A program made the position numbers and the translations under genes. The notes under the pieces were generated by a model. That model had not been told where the DNA came from. It saw only the letters and a list, made by a program, of their open reading frames with translations, and ran no database searches. From Streptomyces sp. XY006 (GTDB lineage Bacteria; Actinomycetota; Actinomycetes; Streptomycetales; Streptomycetaceae), in contig NZ_NOKT01000021.1 of the NCBI RefSeq assembly GCF_002237655.1, forward strand, positions 92,518 to 156,517: a stretch of DNA of 64,000 nucleotides, written 5' to 3'. The first letter of the stretch is position 1. Each line of letters begins with the position of its first letter. Positions 1 to 10,429 of this stretch are shown piece by piece.

Positions 1-1
1 G

Positions 2-406
2 ATCCTGGTGCCGCTCGCGCAGGCGCTGGTCGGGGTGCCGTTCGTGGTGCGGACCATGCTGCCCGTGCTGCGGGCCGTGGACACCCGGCTGCGGGAGGCG
101 GCCGCGGTGCTCGGGGCCTCGCCCTGGCGCGTGTGGCGGGAGGTGGATCTGCCGCTCGTACGGCGGGCGCTGCTGATCGCGGCCGGGTTCGCCTTCGCGG
201 TGTCGCTGGGGGAGTTCGGGGCGACGGTGTTCATCGCGCGGCCCGACAATCCGACGCTGCCGGTGGCCGTGGCCCGGCTGCTGGGGCGGCCCGGGGAGCT
301 CAACTACGGGCAGGCGATGGCCCTGTCGACGATTCTGATGGTGGTGTGCGCGGTGGCCCTGCTGGTGCTGGAGCGGCTGCGGACGGACCGGACGGGGGAG
401 TTCTAG
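2..406 (+). CDS. ABC transporter permease, ThiP/FbpB-type (5' end missing)
   Basis: This is the C-terminal part of an inner-membrane permease; the reading frame is open to the first base, so the start lies outside the window. The visible 134 residues hold the EAA-type cytoplasmic loop (EAAAVLGASPWRVWREVDLP, about residues 31-50) that docks on the ATPase, then hydrophobic helices with SLGEFGATVFIARP. That stretch is typical of permeases for thiamine, Fe3+ or similar small solutes that work with a periplasmic-type binding protein. The stop codon is directly followed by the ATG of the ATPase, so the two are co-translated. The substrate cannot be fixed without the binding protein, which would lie upstream of the window. 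Confidence 0.85.
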   Translation: MLVPLAQALVGVPFVVRTMLPVLRAVDTRLREAAAVLGASPWRVWREVDLPLVRRALLIAAGFAFAVSLGEFGATVFIARPDNPTLPVAVARLLGRPGELNYGQAMALSTILMVVCAVALLVLERLRTDRTGEF

Positions 407-1426
407 ATGCTGCTGAGCCTGGAGGGCGCGACGGTCCGTTTCGGCGGGCGGGCCGTGCTGGACGCCGTCGATCTGGCGGTCGCCGAGCACGAGATCGTGT
501 GCGTGCTGGGCCCGAGCGGCAGCGGCAAGTCGACCCTGCTGCGGGCGGTGGCGGGGCTGCAGCCGCTCGACTCCGGGCGGGTCTCGCTCGACGGCCGGGA
601 CCAGGCGGGTGTGCCCGCGCACCGGCGGGGCGTGGGGCTGATGTTCCAGGACCACCAGCTGTTCCCGCAGCGGGACGTGGGCGGCAACGTCGCTTTCGGT
701 CTGCGCATGCACGGGGCGTCCAGGCGGCAGCAGGCCGAGCGCGTACGGGAGTTGCTGGAGCTCGTGGGGCTGCCGGGCGCCGGGAACCGGGCCGTTGCCG
801 CGCTGTCCGGCGGGGAGCAGCAGCGGGTCGCGCTGGCCCGGGCGCTGGCGCCGAGCCCGCGGCTGCTGATGCTGGACGAGCCGCTGGGCCAGCTCGACCG
901 GTCGCTGCGGGAGCGGCTGGTCGTCGAACTGAAGGAACTGTTCGGCCGGTTGGGCACCACCGTGCTCGCCGTGACGCACGACCAGGGCGAGGCCTTCGCC
1001 CTCGCCGACCGGGTCGTGGTGATGCGGGACGGGCGGATCGCCCAGTCCGGCACGCCCCTTGAGGTGTGGCAGCGGCCCGCCGACGCGTTCGTGGCCCGCT
1101 TCCTCGGCTTCGAGAACGTCGTCGAGGCGACCGTCGGTGCGGAGGCGGCGGACACGCCGTGGGGCAAGGTGCCGGTGCCCGAGGACGCGCCGCAGGGCAC
1201 CCGGACGCTGCTCGTGCGGCCCGCGGGCGTGCGGCTGGTGCCCGCCGGCACCGGCCTGCGCTGCACGGTGGCCGCGCGGACCTTCCGGGGCACCCATGTC
1301 GCCGTCCACCTCCAGCCCGCGGACGCCCCACGCCTGGAGGCGGCATGCGCGCTGCGCTCCGCGCCCGAGACGGGGGACGAGGTCGGGGTGGAGTTCGACG
1401 CCACCGAAATCGTGGTGCTCGACTGA
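407..1426 (+). CDS. ABC transporter ATP-binding protein, thiamine/Fe3+ type
   Basis: This cytoplasmic ATPase (339 aa) drives the permease just upstream. Walker A is GPSGSGKST at residues 35-43, the signature LSGGEQQR is at 133-140, and Walker B LLMLDEP is at 153-159, followed by a D-loop and an H-loop (VTHDQ). A C-terminal TOBE-like regulatory domain fills roughly residues 240-339. Size and domain order match the FbpC/PotA/ThiQ group. The ATG follows the permease stop with no gap. The 3' end faces a minus-strand gene across a strong hairpin terminator. The substrate (thiamine, iron or another solute) is inferred only from the permease. Confidence 0.88.
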   Translation: MLLSLEGATVRFGGRAVLDAVDLAVAEHEIVCVLGPSGSGKSTLLRAVAGLQPLDSGRVSLDGRDQAGVPAHRRGVGLMFQDHQLFPQRDVGGNVAFGLRMHGASRRQQAERVRELLELVGLPGAGNRAVAALSGGEQQRVALARALAPSPRLLMLDEPLGQLDRSLRERLVVELKELFGRLGTTVLAVTHDQGEAFALADRVVVMRDGRIAQSGTPLEVWQRPADAFVARFLGFENVVEATVGAEAADTPWGKVPVPEDAPQGTRTLLVRPAGVRLVPAGTGLRCTVAARTFRGTHVAVHLQPADAPRLEAACALRSAPETGDEVGVEFDATEIVVLD

Positions 1427-1540
1427 CCGGGGGCGGCCCGAGCTGACCGAGGTCGGTGTCTCCTGGCGTCGGGGCCACGTGAAGGCCACGGTCGTCCTGC
1501 GCAGGCGACGTTCGGCTGAGGCAAGACGTCCCGGGACGGG

Positions 1541-1577
1541 ACGTGGCCCGCCCCCGTGGTGCGGGGACGGGCCACGT
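1541..1577. terminator. Bidirectional hairpin terminator
   Basis: A 10-bp perfect stem (ACGTGGCCCG with its complement) is extended by further GC pairs after one mismatch, around a short TGGT-type loop. It lies between the convergent ends of the ABC ATPase and the LAETG protein and can serve both. Confidence 0.8.
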
Positions 1578-1594
1578 CGGGTTGCCTGGAGGCG

Positions 1595-2302
1595 TCAGCT
1601 CTCGCTCTTCGCCCCACGGCGGCGCATGCCGAAGAACACGGCACCACCACCGGCGACGACCAGGGCCGCCGCGATGCCGGCGATGACGCCGGTGTTGGAG
1701 TTGGCACCCGTCTCGGCGAGGTTCGAGTCACCGGCCGGAGCGGGCACGTTGCCCGCGGGCGTGGTGCTCTCGCCCTCCGACGGCTCGGGAGCCGGCGTAC
1801 CGGTCTCCTCGGCCGGCTGCGACGGGGAGGCCGACGGGGTCGGCGTGGCCGGCGGGGTCGAAGCCGGGGGCTCCTCCCCCTTCTTGCAGGCCGTGGCCGG
1901 GGTGACGAGGTTCGGCTTGATGTCCTCGTCGACGTACGGAGTGGCCTTCACGTGGATGCGGTACTCCGCGTTCGGCTTCCACTCCTCGGCGAAGGTGATG
2001 GTGGTGCCCTCGCGCGAGCCCTTGACGACCTGCTCGCCGACCTTCTTGGCGTCGGCGCCGTTGTTCTGCAGGTACACGGTGACCGTGGCCGGGACACCGG
2101 CGGGGTCCACGTCGGTGACGGTGATGACGCCCTTGTCACCGTCGCACTTCGCCTCGGCGGAGAACTCGTTGATGTTGCAGGCGAGCGCGTTGCCGGAGGC
2201 ACCGAGCGCGAGCGCGGCCGAGGCCGAGACGACCCCGAGGACGCGCAGGGAACGAGCAACAGTACGGCGCGAGGCCGTACGGGATACGGACAGAACTGCC
2301 AC
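1595..2302 (-). CDS. LAETG-anchored cell-wall surface protein (sortase substrate)
   Basis: This 235-aa protein is predicted to be exported and then linked to peptidoglycan. It has an N-terminal signal peptide with a basic start, hydrophobic core and ALA cleavage region near residue 41. A small beta-rich domain (about 42-140) contains two cysteines. A Pro/Thr/Ser/Glu-rich stalk (about 145-190) follows. LAETG is at 195-199, then a hydrophobic helix and the basic tail MRRRGAK. LAXTG is the motif known for class E sortases of streptomycetes. No sortase gene is in the window, so the enzyme acts in trans. The gene is alone, with a near-consensus promoter and about 75 nt of leader. The function of the ectodomain is unknown. 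Confidence 0.85.
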   Translation of the reverse strand: MAVLSVSRTASRRTVARSLRVLGVVSASAALALGASGNALACNINEFSAEAKCDGDKGVITVTDVDPAGVPATVTVYLQNNGADAKKVGEQVVKGSREGTTITFAEEWKPNAEYRIHVKATPYVDEDIKPNLVTPATACKKGEEPPASTPPATPTPSASPSQPAEETGTPAPEPSEGESTTPAGNVPAPAGDSNLAETGANSNTGVIAGIAAALVVAGGGAVFFGMRRRGAKSES

Positions 2303-2383
2303 GTTTGTCCTTTACAGGATGCGTAATGCGGGGGGTTGGTGGCGGTGTTGACAGAGCATCAGCACCACCTGGAGGCTCACAGG

Positions 2384-2411
2384 TTTATAAGCGCCGCATA
2401 AGTAGTGTCAA
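2384..2411 (-). promoter_or_regulatory. Near-consensus housekeeping promoter of the LAETG gene
   Basis: On the minus strand TTGACA (2411-2406) and TATAAA (2389-2384) are separated by 16 bp, unusually close to the sigma-70 consensus for this genome. The overlapping dyads GCTTGCAAGC (2422-2431) and GCAAG-N2-CTTGC (2426-2437) sit just upstream of the -35 box and could be an operator. The region is clearly richer in A/T than its surroundings. Strong expression is inferred. Confidence 0.75.
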
Positions 2412-2449
2412 CGCATATGCCGCTTGCAAGCACTTGCTTTGCCAGGTTA

Positions 2450-3571
2450 TTAACCGCCCAGACGTTTCAACGCCTCGGGCGCCTCCTCGATCCGGTCCAC
2501 CAGCGCGATCCGCGCCTCCATCGACCGCTCCCTGGCCAGCGACTTCAGCAGCGGCCACGCGGGCAGCCGCTCCGTCCAGTGCGCGCGGTTCACGAGCACC
2601 ATGGGCGTCGGCTCGCCGCGGGACTCGTAGTAGTTGGGCGTCGCGTTGTCGAAGATCTCCTGTACGGTCCCGGCGGCGCCCGGCAGGAACACCACACCCG
2701 CGTTGCACCGGGCCAGCAGGCCGTCCTCGCGGGTGGCGTTGGCGAAGTACTTGGCGATGTGCGACGCGAAGGCGTTCGGCGGCTCGTGGCCGTAGAACCA
2801 GGTCGGGATGCCGACGGAGCGTCCGCCCCGCGGCCGGCGCGAGCGTATCTCGAAGGCGGCCGTCGCCCACTGGGTGATCGACGGGGTGAAGTGCGGTGCC
2901 TTGGCGAGCAGTTCGAGGGACTCGGTGAGCATCTCCGCCTCGAACGGGGCGGCGTAGGCCCCGAGGTTCGCCGCCTCCATCGCGCCGGGGCCGCCGCCCG
3001 TGGCGACCGTGAAACCGGCCCGGGCCAGCTCCTGCCCGAGCCGGGCGGCGCCCGCGTACTCCTCGGTGCCGCGGGCCATGGCGTGGCCGCCCATCACGCC
3101 CACGACCCGGGCGCCGGCGAGGAGTTCGTCGAGGGCGTCCGAGACCGAGTCGTCGTGGACCGCGCGCAGCATGGACGCGTGGATGTCGCCGTCCGCCTTC
3201 GTGCGCTGGAACCAGGCGTAGGCGCGGGCGTCGGGCGTGGCCTCGTAGCCGTCCGACAGGGACGCGAACAGCTCGTCCGGCGCGTAGAGCGCCCCGCGGT
3301 ACGGGTCGAAGGGCAGGCCGGGGACCGGAGGGAAGACCAGGGCGCCGTCGGTGCGGATCTTCGCGGCCGCGTCCTCCCGCATGGCGCAGCCGAGGAAGAC
3401 CGCTCCGGCCGTGTCCGTGGAGAGCAGTTCGCGCGTACGGTCCGTCAGATCGACCGCCTGGACGCGGTATCCGGCGAGGGTGCCGCGCGCCGAGACGGTC
3501 GCGTCGAACTCTTCGAGGGTCTCTATCTCACGGTCGTCGTGGTGGGCCGCATGGGCGGGCATCGTCTGCAC
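2450..3571 (-). CDS. LOG-family Rossmann-fold protein (lysine decarboxylase-like)
   Basis: This is a 373-aa cytoplasmic protein. The C-terminal half is a LOG/TIGR00730-type nucleotide-binding domain. It starts near VVGVMGGH (157-163), contains GGGPGAMEA (192-200), and ends with PGAAGTVQE (297-305), the variant of the PGGxGTxxE motif that binds the phosphoribosyl group in cytokinin riboside 5'-monophosphate phosphoribohydrolases. The first 150 residues are an extra domain not present in short LOG proteins; I do not recognise its role. GTG at 3571 is used, with an ATG three codons later as the alternative start. Activity on nucleoside monophosphates is known for the family; for this long form it is inference. 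Confidence 0.75.
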   Translation of the reverse strand: MQTMPAHAAHHDDREIETLEEFDATVSARGTLAGYRVQAVDLTDRTRELLSTDTAGAVFLGCAMREDAAAKIRTDGALVFPPVPGLPFDPYRGALYAPDELFASLSDGYEATPDARAYAWFQRTKADGDIHASMLRAVHDDSVSDALDELLAGARVVGVMGGHAMARGTEEYAGAARLGQELARAGFTVATGGGPGAMEAANLGAYAAPFEAEMLTESLELLAKAPHFTPSITQWATAAFEIRSRRPRGGRSVGIPTWFYGHEPPNAFASHIAKYFANATREDGLLARCNAGVVFLPGAAGTVQEIFDNATPNYYESRGEPTPMVLVNRAHWTERLPAWPLLKSLARERSMEARIALVDRIEEAPEALKRLGG

Positions 3572-3595
3572 CCGCCCATGCTGGCACAGCGGCCC

Positions 3596-4003
3596 TCAGC
3601 CCTGGACGGCCGCCGGGTCCATCCACACGACCTCGAAGGTGTGGCCGTCCGGGTCGTCGAAGGCGCGGCCGTACATGAAGCCGTGGTCCTGGGTCTCGCC
3701 GCTGACGGAACCGCCCGCCGCGACCGCCTTGTCCACGAGCTCGTCGACCTTCTCGCGGCTCTCCGCGCTCAGCGCGATCAGCACCTCGCTGGTCTGCGTC
3801 GCGTCCGCGATCCGCTTCTTGGTGAACTGCGCGTACTTCTCCTTCGTGTGCACCATCACGACGATGGTGTCGCTGATCACGACGGAGGCGGTCGAGTCGT
3901 CGCTGAACTGCTCGTTGATCGAGTAGCCCAGTTCCGTGAAGAACTTCTTCGAGGTGCCGAGGTCGCTCACGCACAGGTTCACGAAGATCATCTGCTGGTA
4001 CAT
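3596..4003 (-). CDS. VOC-superfamily protein (glyoxalase/dioxygenase-like)
   Basis: This 135-aa single-domain protein has two beta-alpha-beta-beta-beta units typical of the vicinal oxygen chelate fold (IFVNLCVSDLGTSKKFF at the start; DPDGHTFEVVWMDP at the end). The ending His-x-Phe-Glu pattern supplies possible metal ligands. The ATG at 4003 is preferred over an upstream in-frame start because a GGGAGAG ribosome-binding site lies directly before it. No neighbour indicates a substrate; it could be a lyase, a dioxygenase or a resistance-type binding protein. The LOG-like gene lies downstream on the same strand, so co-transcription is possible. Confidence 0.8.
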   Translation of the reverse strand: MYQQMIFVNLCVSDLGTSKKFFTELGYSINEQFSDDSTASVVISDTIVVMVHTKEKYAQFTKKRIADATQTSEVLIALSAESREKVDELVDKAVAAGGSVSGETQDHGFMYGRAFDDPDGHTFEVVWMDPAAVQG

Positions 4004-4102
4004 GCGGGTCTCTCCCAACGGGTCCGTGTCGTTACGTGGGATTAGACCGGGCCCGGGCGCGGGACTCATCGCCGTTCGTGGATTTTCTTCGGACGGGTTC
4101 TC

Positions 4103-5853
<1,751 letters not shown>

Positions 5854-5872
<19 letters not shown>

Positions 5873-6603
5873 GCGGCCCGGCCTTCCGCCTCGGTGGTCT
5901 CGCCGACCGGTGGCAGGTGCACCGTCTGCACGCGCCGCCCGTCGAGCAGCGACACGGTGCGGTCGGCGAGCGCGGCGGTGTCGGGGTCGTGGGTGGCCAG
6001 GACCACGGTGATGCCGTGGGAGCGGGCCGCCGTGGTGAGGGTGCGCAGCACGTGGGAGCGGTCGGCGCGGTGCAGGGGCGCCGTGGGCTCGTCGGCGAAG
6101 AGGACCGAGGGGGCGGTGGCGAGCGCGCGGGCGATGCAGACCCGCTGGCGCTCGGCCTGCACGAGCTGGTGGGGGCGCTTGCGGGCACCGTCGCCGATGT
6201 CGAGGCGCTCCAGCCACTCCAGGGCCGCGGTCTTGGCGCGCCGGCGGCTGGTGCCGCGCAGCATCAGCGGCAGGGCCGTGTTCTCCCAGGCGTTGAGCTC
6301 CGGGACGAGCGAGGGTGCCGGGTCGATCCAGCCGAAGCGGTCGCGGCGCAGCCGTTCCCGGGTGAGCGGACCCATGGTGTGCACGGGCACGCTGTTGAAC
6401 CAGACCTCGCCGCGCCGCACGGGCACCAGGCCGGACAGGCACCGCAGCAGGGTCGTCTTGCCGCTGCCGCGCGGGCCGCTGACGGCGAGGATCTCGGCCT
6501 CGCGGACGCCGAGCGAGACACCGCAGAGCGCGGGCGAGCCGTCGTCGTGCTGGAAGTGCAGGGCACGTGCCCAGAGCACGTCGTTGTCCGGCGGGGCCTC
6601 CAT
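5854..6603 (-). CDS. ABC transporter ATP-binding protein with degenerate signature
   Basis: This 249-aa ATPase has the LolD/MacB size and is translated just before, and overlapping, the permease. Walker A GPRGSGKTT is at 43-51 and Walker B VLFADEP at 168-174, both intact, and an H-loop His sits at 206 (ATHD). The expected LSGGQQQR signature reads LVQAERQR (148-155), losing the Ser-Gly-Gly, and the D-loop aspartate after Walker B is replaced (APLHRA). In a homodimer such changes should impair ATP hydrolysis, so the protein may act in a regulatory mode or pair with another ATPase. The ATG at 6603 has a GAGGTG ribosome-binding site 8 nt upstream. Confidence 0.82.
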
Positions 6604-6821
6604 GGGCGTACACCTCGGTTCAGATCCGTAGTTCCCGTGCCATCCCCCGTGCGGGGGAACGAAGGCAGGGCCGATCGGTCACTGGGCACGCTAGGCAGAA
6701 GGCGGCTCGGGGCCGGACAGCACGCGGCCCCGGGCCGCCGTTTCTCACTCGAACGGGCGGCACCGGGGCCGGTGTTGATCATCCAGGCAGACGATCGGAG
6801 CGACGCGGGGGCGCCGGCCGG

Positions 6822-8183
6822 TCAGAGCTTGGTCCACGCCTCCGAGAGCGTGGCCCGCAGGATCTGCTCGATCTCGTCGAACGTCGACTGGTCCGAGATC
6901 AGCGGCGGGGCGAGCTGCACGACCGGGTCGCCGCGGTCGTCGGCCCGGCAGTACAGGCCGTTCTCGTAGAGCTTCTTGGAGAGGAAGCCGTACAGGACGC
7001 GCTCGGTCTCGTCCGCGTCGAAGGACTCCTTGGTGGCCTTGTCCTTGACGAGCTCGATGCCGTAGAAGAAGCCGTTGCCGCGGACGTCGCCGACGATCGG
7101 CAGGTCGTGGAGCTTCTCCAGGGTCGAGCGGAAGTTGCCCTCGTTGTCCAGGACGTGCTGGTTGAGGTTCTCGCGCTCGAACAGGTCGAGGTTGGCCAGG
7201 CCCACGGCCGCGGAGACCGGGTGGCCGCCGAAGGTGTAGCCGTGCAGGAAGGTGTTGTCGCCCTTGTAGAACGGCTCGGCCAGGCGGTCGGAGATGATGC
7301 AGGCGCCGATCGGGGAGTAGCCCGAGGTCATGCCCTTGGCGCAGGTGATCATGTCCGGCACGTAGTCGAACTTGTCGCAGGCGAAGTAGGTGCCCAGGCG
7401 GCCGAAGGCGCAGATGACCTCGTCGGAGACGAGCAGCACGTCGTGCCGGTCGCAGATCTCGCGCACCCGCTGGAAGTAGCCGGGCGGGGGCGGGAAGCAG
7501 CCGCCGGCGTTCTGCACGGGCTCCAGGAAGACCGCGGCCACCGTGTCCGGGCCCTCGAAGAGGATCTGCTGCTCGATCTGGTCGGCGGCCCAGCGGCCGA
7601 AGGCCTCCGGGTCGTCGCCGAAGAGCGGGGCGCGGTAGATGTTGGTGTTCGGGACCTTGTGCGCGCCCGGCACCAGCGGCTCGAACGGGGCCTTCAGACC
7701 CGGCAGGCCGGTGATGGACAGGGCGCCCTGCGGGGTGCCGTGGTAGGCGACCGCGCGGGATATGACCTTGTGCTTGGTGGGCTTGCCGACCAGCTTGAAG
7801 TACTGCTTGGCGAGCTTCCAGGCGGTCTCGACGGCCTCGCCGCCACCGGTGGTGAAGAAGACCTTGTTCAGGTCGCCCGGCGCGTGGTGGGCCAGCCGCT
7901 CGGCCAGCTCGACGGCCTTGGGGTGGGCGTACGACCACACAGGGAAGAACGCCAGCTCCTGCGCCTGCTTGAAGGCGGTCTCGGCGAGCTCGACGCGGCC
8001 GTGCCCGGCCTGCACCACGAACAGGCCGGCGAGGCCGTCCAGGTAGCGCTTGCCCTGGTCGTCGTAGATGTAGGTGCCCTCGCCCCGCACGATGGTGGGG
8101 ACGGGGGCCTTCTCGTACGACGACATGCGCGTGAAGTGCATCCACAGGTGGTCGTACGCGGACTGGGAGAGGTCCTTGCTCAC
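6822..8183 (-). CDS. Class III aminotransferase, polyamine/omega-amino acid type
   Basis: This 453-aa PLP enzyme of fold type I transfers an omega-amino group to a keto acid. Asp254 (VSDEVI) should hold the pyridine nitrogen, and Lys283 (ITCAKGMTSG) is the Schiff-base lysine. TTGGGEAVE near 111-119 binds the phosphate. The length fits putrescine/beta-alanine/omega-amino acid:pyruvate transaminases. It lies 19 bp after a minus-strand Lrp gene, with a gamma-aminobutyraldehyde-type dehydrogenase diverging beyond. By analogy with the matching S. coelicolor locus (memory) it probably feeds putrescine or its derivatives into GABA formation. The exact amine donor is inference. Confidence 0.85.
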   Translation of the reverse strand: MSKDLSQSAYDHLWMHFTRMSSYEKAPVPTIVRGEGTYIYDDQGKRYLDGLAGLFVVQAGHGRVELAETAFKQAQELAFFPVWSYAHPKAVELAERLAHHAPGDLNKVFFTTGGGEAVETAWKLAKQYFKLVGKPTKHKVISRAVAYHGTPQGALSITGLPGLKAPFEPLVPGAHKVPNTNIYRAPLFGDDPEAFGRWAADQIEQQILFEGPDTVAAVFLEPVQNAGGCFPPPPGYFQRVREICDRHDVLLVSDEVICAFGRLGTYFACDKFDYVPDMITCAKGMTSGYSPIGACIISDRLAEPFYKGDNTFLHGYTFGGHPVSAAVGLANLDLFERENLNQHVLDNEGNFRSTLEKLHDLPIVGDVRGNGFFYGIELVKDKATKESFDADETERVLYGFLSKKLYENGLYCRADDRGDPVVQLAPPLISDQSTFDEIEQILRATLSEAWTKL

Positions 8184-8202
8184 GGCTATCGGGTCCTCAC
8201 GG

Positions 8203-8742
8203 TTATCGGGTTCCCCACATGTAGGTCTGCTTCTTGAGCTTGAGGTAGACGAAGCTCTCGGTGGAGCGCACTCCGGGGACGGCCCGGATGCGTTTGTTGA
8301 TGACGTCCAGGAGGTGGTCGTCGTCCTCGCAGACGATCTCCACCATCAGGTCGAAGGAGCCTGCGGTCATCACCACGTACTCGCACTCGGACATGGCCGT
8401 CAGCGCGTCGGCGACCGACTCCACGTCGCCCTCGACGTTGACGCCGACCATCGCCTGTCTGCGGAAGCCCACGGTGAGCGGGTCCGTGACGGCGACGATC
8501 TGCATCACGCCCTGGTCGAGCAGCTTCTGGACGCGCTGGCGCACGGCCGCCTCGGACAGGCCGACGGCCTTGCCGATGGCGGCGTACGGCCGGCGGCCGT
8601 CCTCCTGCAGCTGCTCGATGATGGCGAGGGAGACGGCGTCCAGCTGGGGCGAGCTGCCGTTCCTGGACTCACGGGAGGGCTCGCGGTGCTCCCGCGAGCC
8701 CTTCTGGTCTGCGCTTCGACTGGCCACGGGGTCACTGTGCAC
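8203..8742 (-). CDS. Lrp/AsnC-family transcriptional regulator
   Basis: This is a DNA-binding regulator of about 179 aa. An N-terminal winged HTH (from LDAVSLAIIEQLQEDGRRPY through LSEAAVRQRVQKLLDQGV) is followed by a RAM ligand-binding domain ending in VYLKLKKQTYMWGTR. The family senses amino acids or related amines and often controls adjacent catabolic genes. It lies between the aminotransferase and the divergent aldehyde dehydrogenase, so it is the likely local regulator. The start is uncertain: GTG at 8742 is used, GTG at 8727 is possible, and neither has a clear ribosome-binding site. A 17-bp dyad in the divergent spacer is a candidate binding site. Confidence 0.85.
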   Translation of the reverse strand: MHSDPVASRSADQKGSREHREPSRESRNGSSPQLDAVSLAIIEQLQEDGRRPYAAIGKAVGLSEAAVRQRVQKLLDQGVMQIVAVTDPLTVGFRRQAMVGVNVEGDVESVADALTAMSECEYVVMTAGSFDLMVEIVCEDDDHLLDVINKRIRAVPGVRSTESFVYLKLKKQTYMWGTR

Positions 8743-8774
8743 GAGGTCTCGACACTTCCGCAAGCCTGGGGCGA

Positions 8775-8791
8775 TGAAATCCGTTGTTTCA
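8775..8791. promoter_or_regulatory. Candidate Lrp-type operator
   Basis: TGAAA-N7-TTTCA is a perfect 5-7-5 dyad of the size Lrp/AsnC proteins bind. It lies in the spacer between the Lrp gene and the divergent dehydrogenase. It includes TCCGTTGTT (8780-8788), which recurs on the other strand before the second dehydrogenase gene. Confidence 0.45.
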
Positions 8792-8837
8792 CTCCCCGAG
8801 TCCTGCGGATTCCGCATGAACGGGCGGAGCGGGGGTG

Positions 8838-8865
8838 TTGAAAACGTGGGTCGGCCGACTAGGGT
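8838..8865 (+). promoter_or_regulatory. Predicted promoter of the aminobutyraldehyde dehydrogenase gene
   Basis: TTGAAA (8838-8843) and TAGGGT (8860-8865) are spaced by 16 bp and lie about 40 bp before the GTG start. Confidence 0.6.
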
Positions 8866-8906
8866 GGGTGTCTCAAGTAATGGACATCCGAACTGGAGGG
8901 CCGGCA

Positions 8907-10346
8907 GTGAGCACCGAGCTGCGTCGTCTGCGCAACTACATCGGCGGTGAGTTCCGGGACGCCGCCGACGGACGGACCACCGAGGTGGTCAATCCCGCGA
9001 CGGGCGAGGCGTACGCGACCGCTCCGCTGTCCGGGCAGGCGGACGTGGACGCCGCGATGGCGGCGGCCGCCGAGGCCTTCCCCGGCTGGCGCGACACCAC
9101 GCCCGCCGAGCGTCAGAAGGCCCTGCTGAAGATCGCGGACGCCTTCGAGGAGCGCGCCGAGGAGCTGATCGCGGCCGAGGTGGAGAACACGGGCAAGCCG
9201 GTCGGGCTGACCCGCTCCGAGGAGATCCCGCCGATGGTCGACCAGATCCGCTTCTTCGCGGGTGCCGCGCGGATGCTGGAGGGCCGCTCGGCCGGTGAGT
9301 ACATGGAGGGCCTCACCTCCATCGTCCGCCGTGAGCCGGTCGGCGTCTGCGCGCAGGTCGCGCCGTGGAACTACCCGATGATGATGGCCGTGTGGAAGTT
9401 CGCCCCGGCGATCGCGGCGGGCAACACGGTCGTGCTGAAGCCGTCCGACACCACCCCGGCCTCCACGGTCCTGATCGCGGAGATCCTCGGCGGGATCCTG
9501 CCCAAGGGCGTCTTCAACGTCATCTGCGGCGACCGCGAGACCGGCCGCATGATGGTCGAGCACCCGGTCCCGGCGATGGCCTCCATCACCGGCTCGGTGC
9601 GCGCCGGCATCCAGGTCGCCGAGTCCGCCTCCAAGGACGTCAAGCGCGTCCACCTGGAGCTGGGCGGCAAGGCGCCGGTCGTGGTCTTCGAGGACACCGA
9701 CATCGCCAAGGCCGTCGAGGACATCTCGGTCGCGGGCTACTTCAACGCCGGCCAGGACTGCACGGCCGCCACCCGCGTGCTCGTCCACGAGTCCATCCAC
9801 GACGAGTTCGTCTCCGCGCTCGCGAAGGCCGCCGCCGACACCAAGACGGGCAAGCCGGACGACGAGGACGTGCTGTACGGGCCGCTGAACAACCCCAACC
9901 AGCTCAAGCAGGTCGAGGGCTTCATCGAGCGCCTGCCCGCGCACGCGCGCGTGGAGGCCGGTGGCAAGCGCGTCGGCGACCAGGGCTACTTCTACGCGCC
10001 GACCGTCGTCTCGGGTCTGAAGCAGGACGACGAGATCGTCCAGAACGAGGTCTTCGGCCCGGTCATCACGGTCCAGTCCTTCCGTGACGAGGACCAGGCC
10101 GTGGAGTGGGCCAACGGCGTGGAGTACGCGCTCGCCTCCTCGGTGTGGACCAAGGACCACGGCCGTGCCATGCGGATGAGCAAGAAGCTCGACTTCGGCT
10201 GCGTGTGGATCAACACGCACATCCCGCTGGTCGCGGAGATGCCGCACGGCGGCTTCAAGAAGTCCGGCTACGGCAAGGACCTGTCGGCGTACGGCTTCGA
10301 CGACTACACGCGGATCAAGCACGTGATGACGTCGCTGGACGCGTAA
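8907..10346 (+). CDS. Gamma-aminobutyraldehyde-type dehydrogenase
   Basis: This 479-aa NAD(P)-dependent aldehyde dehydrogenase has the general base Glu251 in LELGGK and the nucleophile Cys285 in NAGQDCTAATR. That Cys context is usual for aminobutyraldehyde and betaine-aldehyde dehydrogenases. It should oxidise 4-aminobutanal (from putrescine) to GABA, following the divergent aminotransferase. GTG at 8907 is preferred over an in-frame start 24 codons upstream because GGAGGG lies 6 nt before it and the predicted promoter sits between the two. The gene is monocistronic and ends at a hairpin terminator. The exact aldehyde is inferred from context. Confidence 0.87.
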   Translation: MSTELRRLRNYIGGEFRDAADGRTTEVVNPATGEAYATAPLSGQADVDAAMAAAAEAFPGWRDTTPAERQKALLKIADAFEERAEELIAAEVENTGKPVGLTRSEEIPPMVDQIRFFAGAARMLEGRSAGEYMEGLTSIVRREPVGVCAQVAPWNYPMMMAVWKFAPAIAAGNTVVLKPSDTTPASTVLIAEILGGILPKGVFNVICGDRETGRMMVEHPVPAMASITGSVRAGIQVAESASKDVKRVHLELGGKAPVVVFEDTDIAKAVEDISVAGYFNAGQDCTAATRVLVHESIHDEFVSALAKAAADTKTGKPDDEDVLYGPLNNPNQLKQVEGFIERLPAHARVEAGGKRVGDQGYFYAPTVVSGLKQDDEIVQNEVFGPVITVQSFRDEDQAVEWANGVEYALASSVWTKDHGRAMRMSKKLDFGCVWINTHIPLVAEMPHGGFKKSGYGKDLSAYGFDDYTRIKHVMTSLDA

Positions 10347-10363
10347 CCCTCCCCGCACGGCCG

Positions 10364-10399
10364 AACGGCCCCGGACGGTTCCTCTCCGTCCGGGGCCGT
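10364..10399 (+). terminator. Hairpin terminator
   Basis: A 14-bp GC-rich stem (ACGGCCCCGGACGG against CCGTCCGGGGCCGT) with a TTCCTCT loop lies 18 bp after the dehydrogenase stop. Confidence 0.85.
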
Positions 10400-10429
10400 C
10401 CGTGTGTCCGGAGCCGGGAACGGCCATTT

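Noticed and set aside
3730..3738. TTGTCCACG, one base from a Streptomyces DnaA box
   Set aside because: Single isolated match inside the VOC gene, far from the DnaA-like gene; expected by chance.
8860..8900. Longer N-terminus (24 codons) for the first aldehyde dehydrogenase
   Set aside because: It would start upstream of the predicted -10 box, and the GTG at 8907 has a good GGAGGG site.
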